NCBI GenBank assembly: GCA_023376005.1
Contig: CM042157.1
Span: forward strand, 90,255,987 to 90,319,986
Direction of reading: 5' to 3'
Length of the DNA: 64,000 bases
Source: Doryteuthis pealeii
Lineage: Eukaryota > Mollusca > Cephalopoda > Myopsida > Loliginidae
The number at the start of each line of letters is the position of its first letter. The stretch's first letter is position 1. The notes under the pieces are model-generated. The model was given only the letters and a program-made list of their open reading frames with translations, was not told where the DNA came from and made no database searches. This document shows positions 1 to 11,805 of the stretch, in pieces. A program made the translations under genes and the position numbers.

Positions 1-1267
1 TTCCCAGGAGGTTACCAAATATAAAAAAACATTTGAAATTATTTTCAACTTCGCAGTGCAAGTCAATGGAAAAAAAATCAGTGAAAAAAATGAGGAGTGA
101 CTTGGTTCTAAGTTCAAATGAATGCTTGAATATCATATTTCGAGGAAAATTTTTGTTGGAACTGATGAGGTTTTATATTTTGTTAAATATTACGTTAGTT
201 TTCATTAATTAGCAACCAAAATTCTGTGTATCATTATGTATGTCGTATATAATATTTTTTTTAACTTTAAGCTTTTGAATTAACAATCCCAGTTGCATTT
301 CAAAATGAATTATTAACAGAAGACCAATGTTAAATAATGAAAAAAATACTTTGTTGGGAATGTGAGAAATAGGGTACTTAGGGTAGAGAGATGTGATTAA
401 GGATGATTTTTAATACAGTGGATCATCTATAAGTGACCTTTTAATAGTTTAGTTCTTGGTTTGTGTGAAACATTTTGTAATTTGATAATCTCTCTCTATC
501 TCTCTCTCTCTATCTCTCTCTCTTTCTCTATCTCTCTCTCTCTCTCTCTCTCTTAATTTAAAAAAAAATGTATACTTAGTATGCCTTAGTAAATAATTTC
601 CTTGATACACCTACCCTATTTTTTTTATCAAATTTCTTTTTAAATAAATTACGTTAACAAGTCTCACCTACCCAGAATTTAACCTTAAACTTGGTGATTA
701 TCCAATCCTATGCTCTAGTAATCTAGTGTTGTAGGGTAATATGAGTAGAGTTTTCTTTTTTTTCTTTCATTGCAATTAAGTATGATTATCTCAGTCTGTG
801 TCTTGTAACAAGAGATGTGTTAACTTGTGGTTTTGCATTGCTTCCAATACAATTTCACTGTTTTCACTGTTGGCTATGACATTTTGTTGTAGACAGAACA
901 ATGTTTATCAAAGTCGAGCCTATGTAGAATTATTAAAATTGCTATTTTCTTCCAGTTTATCTCAAAAGAATAATTTTACCAAGCTTTTGAAGATAATTGA
1001 AATTCCTGTTATCAGTTATATACTCTAATTTCTAAGAATGTTCTTCTTTTAAGAAGAAATCAAATGTCCAGCAGGCTAAGCTTTCATCAGATGATGACTC
1101 TGGGGTTAGGCATGGTTTCTGGGGCTCAACGCATCATTACACTAACTCAGTGCTATAACTTTAGATACTACCAAACTTTGTTGTTTTTTCACAACATTGT
1201 GTAATTTCTAGTTGAATATACAAACTCATCATGTAATTCTTTATTTTATTCACAATCATCTATTAAT
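1..1267. other. AT-rich noncoding stretch
   Basis: No gene, RNA or recognisable transposon is visible on either strand. A 76-codon open frame near 798-1028 has no start context, splice signals or protein-like composition and I treat it as chance. The only structured feature is the TC tract at 490-553. Confidence 0.5.
490..553. repeat. (TC)n microsatellite
   Basis: A run of TC dinucleotides with occasional TATC and TTTC interruptions, about 64 bp long. Confidence 0.9.
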
Positions 1268-1662
1268 AATGGAGATACGCTTCCGGTTTTAGTCTGTAAC
1301 AAAAATTACGTCACTGCTTACGTCACATTACCCAAAATCGTCACAACATTTTGAGTGTATTTATTATACACTCAAAATTTGAACATGCAACATTAGACAG
1401 TCCTCATTGTTTTTTAAAACAAGTTTTAATAAATACATGACTGGTATTATATATCTATATATAGTTTGTTTTATTTTAATACATATTGAAAGTTTACATT
1501 TCAAATTGTTTTATTTTTTAATCCTTTAATGAATTTGATGATTTTACTTACTTAGGGTACAAACTCGCTGACATTGAATTATTTACTCCCACCCCTCAGG
1601 CAATATATTTCAAAAATCTATTTTTACATCGCCCGGAGGGTGTTTTTTATTTAGTACTAATA
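1268..1662 (+). mobile_element. Helitron-like nonautonomous element, degenerate
   Basis: The left part (AATGGAGAT, GTCTGTAAC, then a GTCAC-rich stretch) resembles the start of the element at 30928. The right end carries a GC hairpin CGCCCGGAGGGTG (about 1630-1642), then TTTAGT and a TA-rich flank, like the CTAG-terminated end at 31554. Hairpin plus CTRR-type end next to an A/T target is a Helitron signature. A second perfect hairpin (GAGTGTAT/ATACACTC, about 1353-1379) lies inside. The CTRR end is eroded here and no coding sequence remains. It could instead be an unrelated MITE. Confidence 0.35.
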
Positions 1663-1949
1663 TATATAATTAAGACTCATGATAATTGTATATGTTAATG
1701 AAGCAATTATCAATAAGATTTTACACTTAATTATAAGGTATAATGATATTGCTACATCCATTTTGAATTTCATTTTTGAATAATTAATTCTTTACTCACA
1801 GACTAAGGTTATCAATTACACTAATTTTGTTTGTATGCCTCTTGATTTACTCTATAAACTGAGACTTTACAAGAACTAGTTGAAGTAGTGGAGCTTCCAA
1901 GTAGAATTGATCAAGCAGATCTTAACAATTTATGCTAAAAGAAGGTCAG

Positions 1950-2190
1950 TTAACTCTTAACGTCCAATACCGCCCCATTCCACCTGGCCAGAAGTCACAT
2001 TCATTTTCCTGATCTACCCCAAATGATAGCCTTTGTTTAAATGTAATATTAAACATTTAGATGTCTTTGATTTAAGAGGAATAATAGGTAAGTTTAAATG
2101 AAAAGGATATTTTTAGCCATTTTTTTAATAAATGGTTATATGAATTGGGCTCTGGACTTAGAAAATTCTGAACAGGATGTTAAGTGTTAA
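1950..2190. mobile_element. MITE family C, TTAA-flanked
   Basis: About 233 bp bounded by TTAA on both sides. Terminal inverted repeats read CTCTTAACGTCC at the left and GGATGTTAAGTG at the right. Sequence-matched copies lie at 3466, 22858 and 47752. The TTAA duplication suggests piggyBac-type mobilisation, but no transposase is present to confirm it. This copy and 47752 are inverted relative to the other two. Confidence 0.75.
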
Positions 2191-2796
2191 GTAATCGCTC
2201 TCAGCTATACACTGGCAATATTTATAGTAGTAGTAATTTACTAAGCTTAATTTGGGACAATATAGTCTGTTAGCCTATTTTGCTAACCATTATACCCTGT
2301 AAAGGTGTCTATATTTATAACAGTAATACCATTAGTGTAAGGAGCTAATACAAGTTAATATAATAGTTATAAAATAATTAAATAATATTTTTGCATTTTA
2401 ACTCTCAGAATTATCAACAGGTAAAAAAAAAAAAAAAAATTTTCTATTGATAAAATTTTAGTATAGTTTTTATTAAGGTTGATATTTTGTTAAAAAAAAA
2501 ATGATTAAAATAAATCTTGAAATGGTATTTCCCAGACATCAGATGTTGATAAAAATAATTGAATTATGCTTAATGTTGTGAAAGAGAAATTGTCTTTACT
2601 TTTGTCATTGCTGTAGATAAGTTGTCATTTTGAACAGCTGATTCTTTTTGTTAATTCTACTGACTTTTGAACTTTATTGTTTTTGTGGTTTGACATAAGT
2701 CTGTTTTGTGGTATAACTTAATCAAAAAGTTATAATAGTATAAGACAAATTTTCACAAGTTATAGAATGGAGAATTATCAGATATCTGCAAAGGGG

Positions 2797-2831
<35 letters not shown>
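2797..2831. repeat. (TA)n microsatellite
   Basis: Uninterrupted TA dinucleotides, about 33 bp. Confidence 0.9.
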
Positions 2832-2837
<6 letters not shown>

Positions 2838-3105
2838 AATCCCTTGAAGATTATTGTTGATTTATAATTCTAAGTTTCTATTTTTCAATTATCTAATAAG
2901 GGTAGTTGATGTTTGAATTAAAGTAAAAAGTAATAATTCAAAAAGAAAATCTAGATTTTGAGAAAGTGATCTAGGAAACTCAGAAGAAAGGATACTACTA
3001 ATACTAAGGAACTTGCTAGTCTATCATGTATATTATATTTTTCAAGTTTTTGAAGGTTGTTAATAAGTCTGAATAAAAACTTCTATATTAAGATGTAAAA
3101 AAAAA

Positions 3106-3397
3106 TAAAGTGTATGACACTAAACCGCATCTGATGGTGAGACCCCAGTACTGGGGAGTGTGGAGTACTCCTTTATTGCCATTACTCCCAGATCCACTCT
3201 GACTCAGTGGTAGTATCTGTTAGGGTCCCATCTATGGGTCAAATAGATGTTTAAAAATGATTCATATTTGATAGCTTCTTAAGAAACAACTATACAAAAA
3301 GATATAGATATGAACATACAATGAATTTGATTCCTTAACTTCTAGGCATAAAATAACCCGAGATGGATTGATATGCTGTTAAAATCAATAAAAAAAA
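3106..3397 (+). repeat. Repeat family D copy
   Basis: Family D has a body with GGTAGTA and GGGTCCCATCTATGGGT, and a 3' end resembling GATATGCCATTAAA followed by an A/C/T-rich tail. This copy starts at the AAACCGCATCTGATGGTGAG block and runs to the tail TTGATATGCTGTTAAAATC followed by a poly-A. Other copies are at 4580, 34783, 41626, 48405, 54563 and 57628. Frequent 5' truncation and a conserved 3' end suggest a SINE or LINE 3' end; I cannot name the family. Confidence 0.7.
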
Positions 3398-3465
3398 AAA
3401 GATTTTAAAAATATTGGCGTTGCTTCTCATACCTCAAGTATTTAAATGTTTAAGTATTTCACCTT

Positions 3466-3705
3466 TTAACTCTTAACATCCTGTTGAGAATTTTCTAAGT
3501 CCAGAACCCAATTCCTATTAGGATTTATCAAAAAATGGCTAAAAATGGCCTTTTCATTTAATGTTACCTGTTATTTCCCTTAAATTAAAGACTTCTAAAT
3601 ATGTTTAATATTACATTTAAACAAAAGCTCTCATTTGGGGTAGATTAGGAAAATGAATGACTTCCGGCTGGGTGGAATGAGGTGGTATAGGACACTAAGA
3701 GTTAA
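3466..3705. mobile_element. MITE family C, TTAA-flanked
   Basis: TTAA at both ends, left inverted repeat CTCTTAACATCC, right end GGACACTAAGAG. The body includes AAAAATGGCTAAAAATGGCC and a CpG-containing CTTCCGGCTGGGTGG segment near the right end. Closely related to the copies at 1950, 22858 and 47752. Confidence 0.78.
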
Positions 3706-4579
3706 TCCTGATTTTTTCTTTCATCATTCAAGTTTAAATCCATCCAGTACTTAACACACTTCTGCTACCGATGAAGATATTATCTTAGAGTTTTGTAGTT
3801 TATGTACTTTTTAATTTTTTTTTTATTAGTTGGTTACAGGCAACTGATGAAAAGTAGTTTCAAATAAATTATTTCATAGCATAACAGCACCACTTTTCCT
3901 CCAGGCACTAAACTTGTAATTTACTCTACGCTTAGTACTCAAAATTTCACTGTAAATAGGTTTTTAGTTTGTTATATAACTAACTTCAATCTTTAATGAG
4001 TCTTTTATTGTCTTCTATTAAATTTTCATCATTCTTGAAATAAAAAGAATTACAAGTATTGAATATCTGTTGAGTGAAGTAAAATAGGATGAGGGTAATT
4101 GTGATCTCTTACTCACACATAACTTAAGATGCCAGTATATTGATACGTGAATAAAATGTCACACCCATAATAATGTTTAGAATAGTTTCTTTAATGAAAA
4201 TTCCTCATTCAGAATATTTGGGGTATTTTACATACTCTAAATGTATTGCTAGGAGAAAGAATCTTTTTAACATCTTGTTTTATTTGTTTGGAAAACGATA
4301 GGCATTTAATTCTTTTAGTCATCAGAGTAGACATGAAAGTCTTTTATCAGAAGTTTATCTGGTGTAGTCTTTTATTTTTATCTAAAAGCAAATCAAGTCT
4401 AAGATTTTCTCTCTCAACAAAAAGTTATCTGAAAAGAATGGACATATTAAAATAAATTTTTAATGAAGGAATTTGTGAAATTTACAAACTAAGGAAACAG
4501 TGCTCATGGTTAAAGATGTTCTTATTTCTTTTTCAGTAATTTCTATAGTTTTTGATGGACATCTCATTGATTGATTAAT
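3706..4579. other. AT-rich noncoding stretch
   Basis: No gene or classified repeat seen. A 69-codon open frame at 4246-4455 has no supporting context. Confidence 0.45.
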
Positions 4580-4912
4580 TTTAATGGCATGTCAACCTGG
4601 CTAGAGTTATTTCATACTTAGAAGTTAGAGAATCACATTCATTGTATGGGCATATTTACATTTTTTGTGTAGTTGTTTCTTAAGATTTTTTTAATTTTTT
4701 TTTTTTAATTACAAAGTTCTATTGAATACAAATAATTTTTAAACATTTATTTGACCCATAGATGGGACCCTAACAGTTACTACCACTGAGTCAAAATGGA
4801 CCTGGGAATAAGGTAAATGAAGGAGTACTCTAAATTCCTCGGAATCAGATCTCCAGAACTGTAGCCTCAACATTAGATGTATTTTTGTGTCATACTCAGG
4901 ACACATCTCATT
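4580..4912 (-). repeat. Repeat family D copy
   Basis: Antisense family-D copy. The 3' tail lies at the left (AATGGCATGTCAACCTGGCT, reverse complement of the GATATGCCATT end), followed by CCCATAGATGGGACCCTAAC and a body ending near 4912. It is in opposite orientation to the copy at 3106, which lies 1.2 kb away. Confidence 0.65.
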
Positions 4913-5094
4913 GAAGTGTAATTGTTAACAAACATTTTGAAGATCAATTATTACAGAACAGTAAGTTGTAAAAGTGTCCCATACTGTTAGCCTTGTGCTA
5001 AATCTAAGCTTCATTCAGTTTTGTTTTTGTTCTGGGTACTTCATATGATTTAATGGTTATCAAGCTAGGATAGCAGACTATTGATGATGAGTTA

Positions 5095-5895
5095 GATTAA
5101 TAATAATAATGAAATTTATTGTGTACAGTGCTCAGATGCACCACAACTCATCAAAGTCTCATGTCAAGTACATAGAATAATGTAGTGTCAGGAACATGAA
5201 CAGTTTACAGTAGTAATATGCATGTATGTGTGCGCGTATGTATGTGGAGAGTGGCATCAGGTATAGTGTCAGCAGACTACAGGAAGCATGGAGGCTTTGA
5301 AAGACTCGGTGCTTCAGCAGCCTACAACGGATGTGGGCAGTTTATTCCATGTCTCTGCAACTCTGAGCGTGAAAAAATGTTTCCGAAAGTCACGTGAGCA
5401 GTGCTGTTTTCTGACTTTGTAGACATGCCCATGTGTGTTAGAAACAAGAAGATCAAAAAGGTGCTCACAGTTGCTGTTGTTAAGATGATTAATGACCTTA
5501 TGAGCGTTTACCAGATCAGTTGCCAGACGCCGAAGTTTCAGTGAATCCATTCCCAGGGCAGCGAGATGTTCAGAGTACGGCAGATGCCTGATGGAGGGTA
5601 TTCGTTTGGTTGCACGTCTCTGTACAGTTTCTAGGAGGTTAATATTCTGAGCAAGATAGGGGTTCCAGACTGGTGATGCAAACTCCAAGTGTGGCCGTAC
5701 CATAGCTTTGTACAGCTTTAAATAGATAGCCGGTGAGCGGCTGACAAAGGTCTCGCTGAGTGACGCCAGGACACCCTCGGCCTTCTTGACAATTTTGGAG
5801 ATGTGTTTCGTCCAATGTAAATCACTGCTGACAGTAATACCCAGATCACGTTCACAAGAAGATTCCTTGATTCTCACATGGTGCTCAATATTTCT
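5095..5895 (-). mobile_element. 5'-truncated CR1/L2-type LINE
   Basis: Minus-strand LINE fragment: the end of a reverse-transcriptase ORF (5314-5877), a roughly 215-bp 3' UTR, and a terminal microsatellite that reads (ATT)n on the minus strand (TAATAATAATAATG on + at about 5098-5111). The 5' part, with endonuclease and most of the RT, is missing, the usual result of incomplete target-primed reverse transcription. GC content is clearly higher than its surroundings. Confidence 0.75.
5314..5877 (-). pseudogene. C-terminal part of non-LTR reverse transcriptase
   Basis: A 187-residue open frame ending in TGA at 5314. It contains LGITVSSDLHWTKHI, the YKAMVRPHLEFASPVWNPY block, LLETVQRRATKRIPSIRHL, then LKLRRLATDLVNAHKVI and WNKLPTSVV. 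These are the hallmarks of the thumb/C-terminal region of CR1/L2/Jockey-like RTs. The catalytic palm (YxDD) is absent, so it cannot be active. The frame is intact, which implies a fairly recent insertion. Confidence 0.8.
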
Positions 5896-7069
5896 GGCAT
5901 TTTACCTAACTAAACCTAGTGAATAACTACTACAATTTTAGAAACTTCTAGGATTTTCTTTCAGTTATATTCAATAGTTTTAGTTCTTTTGTCTACTTTT
6001 TTTTTCTTTCTTTACGTTCACTATTTAGAAATATACAAAAGAATGATTTCTTATATAATGTTAGCTGTTTTTTTTTTTTTTTTTTTTTAAAGAATAGACT
6101 TAGCTTATAATGCAAACATAAGAATGATTTAATTTGTCATGCTAATTTGTATTTGCTACAACTATAAATATAGTTTTTGTGTAGTTGATTACTTAGTTAA
6201 TTGAATTCCTTCATATTGAAACTCAATTTTTTTGTTGTGTAAAACTTCCAAGTTGGCATAGTCAAACAAACTTTTACATAATTGATATTTGAGGAGAAAA
6301 AAAAAATCATGTTTTCATCTTTTTAGAATTCCAGGAAAATTGCTATAACAGTTGTTATTTACTGAATTTAATTTATTTTTTCTTAACTTATTTAAATGTC
6401 TACCTTTGTGAATGTGAATGATAAAACATTTTGCACATTTCCTGCAGATAATTAAGAGGGAGGTGACAAAAACTAATAATCTTTATCCTTGTTCATTGAA
6501 GGTCATATAGAATTGAGTGGTCTATAATTGATTGTAGTTTGTCCACTAGTTTCTCAAATGTTCAGTGTGGTGACTCATATCTACATATGTTGTATACTCC
6601 TTCTTCTTACTTTCTTCTATTCTTCTTCTAGGTCTACTTTTCTATCTTACGTTCTTCTTCTAGCGTCTGAACTTCATCTTGGGGACTTTGTGTCTGGTCT
6701 TCCATTGGGGATTTCTCTTTATCAGAAGCCCTGTGTCATTGGTAGTTTTTAAATAACACAAGACTTCGATTTACTTAGATCACATTTTATTCTGAAATCC
6801 ACAACAGACTACCTGCGCAGATTGAGTCGGCAGCGTGGATAACATGACTTACCACCGTTGTGGTTTTGGCCGATCTGACTAAAAAATCTCTTTCTAATCT
6901 AAACCGGAAGAGGGTCTTCTCCACTGATTCTCACGGTATCCACCGGAAGGATCAGGATGAAGTCAAGCCTTGTCATTCAATCCTTCAAGGCTGTGGGCTG
7001 CAACTTATAACAGCCATTTTGGTTTCTACACTACTGTACATAAGTATTAGGAATCTAATAATTATGCAA
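5896..7069. other. Noncoding; CpG-richer island 6780-7060
   Basis: Mostly AT-rich with a poly-T at 6069-6088. From about 6780 to 7060 the base composition rises sharply in CpG and GC (CTGCGCAG, CCACCGGAAGG), unlike the flanks, but no consistent reading frame, RNA fold or repeat partner is visible in this window. It may be a fragment of an unrecognised repeat. Confidence 0.4.
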
Positions 7070-7190
7070 CACATATTTACCAACTCCTCCATATAAGTAA
7101 GATGTGACACAGTTTAACAAGTTTGAATTCAGTTTTTCTTCTCCTAAACTGGTTGTCTAACCAATGTTAAAGAACCCATTCTGCCCTACA
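7070..7190 (-). mobile_element. SINE-B 3' fragment
   Basis: Matches the 3' half of SINE-B in antisense: ACCAACTCCTCC, GATGTGACAC, AGTTTAACAAGTTTGAATTC, CTTCTCCTAAACTGGTTG and TCTGCCCTAC occur in the same order as in the full copies at 8739 and 37350. The tRNA-like head is missing. Confidence 0.65.
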
Positions 7191-7262
7191 TCATAGGTAT
7201 GCTTGCTTTTCTATATATAATTCTATATAAATATGCATATATATAGAAAGAGGCAAGGGTTA

Positions 7263-7263
7263 T

Positions 7264-7324
<61 letters not shown>
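7263..7324. repeat. (TG)n(TA)n microsatellite
   Basis: A short TG run passing into interrupted TA dinucleotides. Confidence 0.85.
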
Positions 7325-7328
<4 letters not shown>

Positions 7329-7828
7329 ATTGCTGAGCCACTCCATACACTGCATGTAAGTGGATGGATCCTGACCATCTAAGAATTAAAGAACACTTAT
7401 AAATAAGAGATTTGTTTGTGATCAAAGTGTAGTATCTATTTTATTCACTCTCATGTACAGACATTTTAAATCTTGATTTTAAAACAGTTCAATAGCTGAA
7501 TGAAATATAACCTGTTAATAAAAAGTTAATTTTTTAATATTTTTTTTCATATTTTTATTTTTATTTTCAACCCGTTTTTTTCTGTTACACATAAACTAAT
7601 ATTCTTTGTGGACTTTAATTAAAAAATGTTATTATTATCAGATGCTCTATTTTACCACCATTTAGGTTTTGTAGCCTTTTCATATCACAAATAGAATTTT
7701 AACAGAATGTTACATCTGAAGTTGATCACAACAGTGGAATTCAAACTATAATTTATTTTATGTAATTACAGTATAAGATTTGAAGCCATTGAAATCTGTA
7801 TTTCAAAACCAACTTAAATGATATTATA

Positions 7829-8383
7829 CAGGGTGGGCAGAAATACCTTTTAAACTGTCACCTGAGTGAATTTAGGCAAGTGGTAATGGTAGCTCCATCG
7901 AACTAATATCTTCTATTTTTTTTTTCTTTGGATACAATTAGTTACAATGGCTATGACTGAGGCACACCATGTGTTTGCAGTTTAAACTTTCTTATTTTTT
8001 TTTTTTTTTTTTTTTTTTTAAAGACTGGAGAATCTGTATTTGCTATACAGAGAGCTTTTAATGTTCATTTTATGTTACATTAGAATGATGCTGTCCCAGA
8101 TAGATAATACTGCTATGGGTTGAAAATTCTATCCAGAACCGCATCATTCCACCGTGACATGAAATGAGCACAAAAAGCTCTCTGTGTAACAATTACAGAT
8201 TTACCAGTCTTAAAAAAACTGTTTCAACAGCAAACACATGGTGTGCACCAATCAAACTATGATTGTATCGGATAAAAGAAAAAATGGTAAGACATTAATT
8301 AGATGTAGCTACCATTGCCATTTGCCTAAGTTCACTTGCACCACAAAGGTTTAGAATGTGGGAGGTATTTCTCCCGCGTCCTC
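7829..8383. mobile_element. Tc1/mariner-type foldback with duplicated transposase N-terminus
   Basis: Two arms of about 275 bp form a large inverted repeat, bounded by CAGGGTGGGCAGAAATACC on the left and the diverged complement on the right, with TATA on both outer sides (TA-type target duplication). Each arm reads inward through a degenerate coding block. On the minus-strand reading of the right arm it gives TGKSVIVTQRAFCAHF followed by WNDAVLDR, which resembles the N-terminal helix-turn-helix (DUF4817-like) found in some mariner-type transposases. The catalytic domain is absent, so this is a nonautonomous derivative made by inverted duplication of a 5' end. Confidence 0.65.
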
Positions 8384-8723
8384 TATAACAAGACTTGCAT
8401 TGTTTATAGATCTAATAGAGAGCTATCTACTTACAAAGTTTATTTGAGATAAGTTCTTTAATAGGCCAATACAAAGTAAAATAAAATCCAGAAGAAACAC
8501 AAAATTTGTAGCCACTGGCATAAATTTTGGTGGAATGTTGCTTATATAAGAGTATATCAAGGACAATTTTTTGCTCACTTTAGAGATAGCTATGGTAGAA
8601 TGTAGCCCCCCCCGTGTATTCCAGGATTAAATTCATCTCGAGACCAATATCTTATTACTAACTCAAATATTTAAATATGTGACGGCCAATTTTTTTTTCT
8701 ATTAAGCTTAACCTAGCCAGCCT

Positions 8724-9042
8724 TATATATGAAAAATATAGGAAGCGTGTGGTGTAATGGTTAAAGTCATGGGAAATGGACTCATTGCCCCGAGTTCACA
8801 TCCTGAACGTGGTAATTGCATTTCACTTAGCGCTAATATGCTTGGGAAAGGTATGAATCCTACTCTCCCTCCAGCTATGGGTAAATAGCAGGGCAGACTG
8901 GGCTCTTTAACCTTGGTTAGGCCACCAGTCTAGGAGAAGGAAAACTCTGAATTCAAACCTGCTGAACTTCGCTTAAGAAATTGACCTTGTGTCACATCCT
9001 GCTCGTGCGGAGGGGTTGGTAAATAAATATATATGAAAAATA
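8724..9042 (+). mobile_element. SINE-B, full copy with 15-bp TSD
   Basis: tRNA-derived SINE at 8739-9027 flanked by the perfect 15-bp duplication TATATATGAAAAATA (8724-8738 and 9028-9042). The head carries a box A-like TGGTGTAATGGTTA and a box B-like GAGTTCACATCC. The body contains CCCTCCAGCTATGGGTAAAT and GGGCAGACTGGGCTC; the 3' end is GGAGGGGTTGGTAAATA. The perfect duplication shows target-primed insertion. Not a functional tRNA: it continues far past the tRNA-like head. Confidence 0.85.
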
Positions 9043-9278
9043 AAATCAGTAGTTATTCAAATTTATCCCCTTTTAATATATGGTTATTTTTAATTACTTT
9101 ATTTTTTTCTTAAAATATTAGTGACAAAATGGGTCTATAAGTATCCTCTTGTATAATTTTTCTAGTGCTTTAGGATTCTGTTTTTTCTTTCTTTTCTTTT
9201 TAGTTTTTTTTTTTACAAGTACCAGTGAAAAGTTTATTGCTTTTTCTCTTGTTCTCAATCTTTTACAAACTACCACAA

Positions 9279-9281
<3 letters not shown>

Positions 9282-9326
<45 letters not shown>
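9282..9326. repeat. (TA)n microsatellite
   Basis: Pure TA run directly against the palindrome at 9329. Confidence 0.9.
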
Positions 9327-9328
<2 letters not shown>

Positions 9329-9329
<1 letters not shown>

Positions 9330-9550
9330 TAATTCAAGTCGTACCTAATTTTGAAAATTAATTAATAATTAATTAATTAGGCGGGAATACCTATTCAAAT
9401 GTAAGGCTAAGCAAATCGAGAAAAATCAATCTCTGTATGTACATTTCGGCCTGATTTTTTTTATTTGTTTAGCCTTACATTTGAATAGGTATTCCCGCTT
9501 AATTAATTATTAATTAATTAACTTTCAAAATTAGGTACGACTTCAATTAA
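9329..9550. repeat. Palindrome, 82-bp arms
   Basis: Arms 9329-9410 and 9469-9550 are nearly perfect complements (for example GGCGGGAATACCTATTC against GAATAGGTATTCCCGC) around a 58-bp loop. The inner TTAATTAATAATTAATTAA is itself self-complementary. A relic of one arm with the same GCACATA-TCTCCC flank recurs near 48065-48135, so this is a dispersed family and not a one-off. No coding sequence. Confidence 0.75.
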
Positions 9551-10462
9551 GCACATATTCTCCCAAAAATTGTCGGCTAAAAAAAGCCATTAAAAAGCCA
9601 CATCGTTTGTGTATTTACTTCTCATATATATATATATATATATATACACACTTTTTATTTTATATATAGATATATACTTTATTTGTAAATGGAGGACAGC
9701 TGGCTTGTAGTTTGACCTTAGTGCAGATAATTACATGAAATTATTAGTCAAATCAACACCATAACATACTGGCTACTCTGGAATTTATTTTGCCACAAGA
9801 TTCAAATTCTTTATCCTCTCTGTCTCTCTCTGTCTCTCTCTGTCTCTGTCTCTCTCTCACAATTATTTATGAGTGGGTACTACTTCCCATGTCTCTTTAT
9901 TTGACAATCCATGCATATGCAATTTTTTTCCTTTTTTTTTTTTTTTTTCCTTTTCCTTTTCACACTGTTTTCCCCTTTTGTGGTTTATTTATAATATTTG
10001 TGGGAAATTGGTATCAGTCATTTTATTTGAAGGAAAACTGATTGAGGCATATTATGTTAAACCTTGTACTCTGTTTTTAACCAGCTTATATATTATATAT
10101 ATATATATATATCCTGGATTGGGTGATTATTTATTTTTGTTATCATTTTCTATCAGCTTAATTCTACAGAACTGGAGTAATCTGGTACTATCCTTACAAA
10201 TGACTGTTAATATACTCTTTCCATTTTTACTTGGACATAACACTGAAGATTTATTTTATTTATTTGATCACTTCACAAAACGAGAAAAAATTATGATTCA
10301 TCATTGAGTGTCCTACTCAGTAAAAACTTATATTTACCAATAGTTAATGATCTAAACTGGTCTGTCATAATTATTGGCTGTTCGTGACATTAATTCATGG
10401 GTGTGCTGCTTCAGAAAATATATAAAAACTAATTGATATTGTGTAACACATACACTGAGAAA
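9551..10462. other. Noncoding with short microsatellites
   Basis: Contains (TA)n at 9627-9647 and 10092-10112 and a TCTG-rich tract at 9818-9860. Open frames here are products of low-complexity sequence. No gene seen. Confidence 0.5.
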
Positions 10463-11201
10463 TACAGTATGTATGTGTGTGTATGTGTATATTTGTGTGT
10501 GTGTATGCATGTGTATGTGTATATTTGTGTGTGTGTGTGTATGCATGTGTATGTGTATATTTGTGTGTGTGTGTGTGTATTTGTATGTATATTTGTATGT
10601 GTGTGTGTGTGTGTGTATTTGTATGTGTATATTTGTGTGTGTGTGTGTGTATTGTATGTGTGTGTGTGTGTGTGTGTGTATTTGTATGTGTATATTTGTG
10701 TGTGTGTGTGTGTGTGTGTATTTGTATGTGTATGTGTGTGTGTGTGTGTATTTGTATTGTATATTGTGTGTGTGTGTATTTGTATGTGTATATTTGTGTG
10801 TGTGTGTATTTGTATGTGTATATTTGTGTGTGTGTGTATGTGTGTGTGTGTATATTTGTGTGTGTGTATATTTGTGTGTGTATATTTGTGTGTGTGTGTG
10901 TGTGTGTGTGTGTATTTGTATGTGTATGTGTGTGTGTGTATTTGTTGTGTATATTTGTGTGTGTGTGTGTGTGTATTTGTATGTGTATATTTGTGTGTGT
11001 GTGTGTGTGTATTTGTATGTGTATATTTTTGTGTGTGTGTGTATTTGTATGTGTATATTGTGGTGTGTATTTGTATGTTATATTTTGTGTGTGTGTATTT
11101 GTATGTGTATATTTGTGTGTGTGTGTGTGTGTATTTGTATGTGTATATATTTGTGTGTGTGTGTATGTGTATATTTGTGTGTATGTGTGTATTTGTTTGT
11201 G

Positions 11202-11250
<49 letters not shown>
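10463..11250. repeat. 790-bp TG/TA compound satellite
   Basis: A (TG)n tract in which blocks of TGTG are regularly split by TATTTGTATGTGTATATT, giving a higher-order minisatellite of roughly 25-40 bp units. It ends in a pure (TA)n at 11203-11247 and a short poly-A. The long open frames on both strands (Cys-Val and Thr-His polymers) are artefacts of the two-base period. Alternating purine-pyrimidine sequence of this length could adopt Z-DNA. Confidence 0.9.
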
Positions 11251-11253
<3 letters not shown>

Positions 11254-11389
11254 AAAAAATAAGGTAGACATAATACTAAACATTAATTCAACACTTGCAG
11301 ATAAAATCTAAGTTGTTCAAATTCACTTCGTCATTGCACTTGTTTTTAGTGGAAGCATGGAGGTCATGATTAATTTATTCAAATTTTTT

Positions 11390-11805
11390 TGCACTATAAA
11401 GATTCTGATGAGAAAAGGATTGGGTAAATCCAACAAAATGTGTTTGAAAATAGAGGGAAAATGCGGATAAAACAACACAACAACTATGGCAATAAATGAC
11501 TGCATAAAAAGTACCATACCCCACAAATAAACCCATTTCCTTCACCACCTCACTCACACATCCAACGCTCCCCTCTTTCCTTTCCCTCTCATCTTATCAC
11601 TATGTACGCCCCCCCCCCATCTTCTGCCTACCCCCAAAATTACCATTTCAGCATAAAAGTAGACTATGGAACCCATTTTGAATAAATTTGAAAAAACTTT
11701 GCAAAAGACTGAGGCGAAATATCATTTGGAATTTAGTTGTGGTGTTGTTTTATCCGCTTTTTTTTTCCCCTCTATTTTCAACCACAAAGTTTCTGTAAAA
11801 CATAA
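11390..11805. repeat. Inverted repeat sharing a GATAAAACAACAC block
   Basis: GAAAATAGAGGGAAAA and GCGGATAAAACAACACAAC (about 11446-11482) reappear in reverse complement at about 11737-11783. A third copy (GTGGATAAAACAACACAA) lies at 14724-14741 inside the mariner MITE. So this is a dispersed element with inverted ends, class unknown. Confidence 0.5.

Noticed and set aside
10429..11311. Long open frames (up to 292 codons) on both strands
   Set aside because: They are Cys-Val-Tyr or Thr-His polymers created by the TG/TA dinucleotide array.
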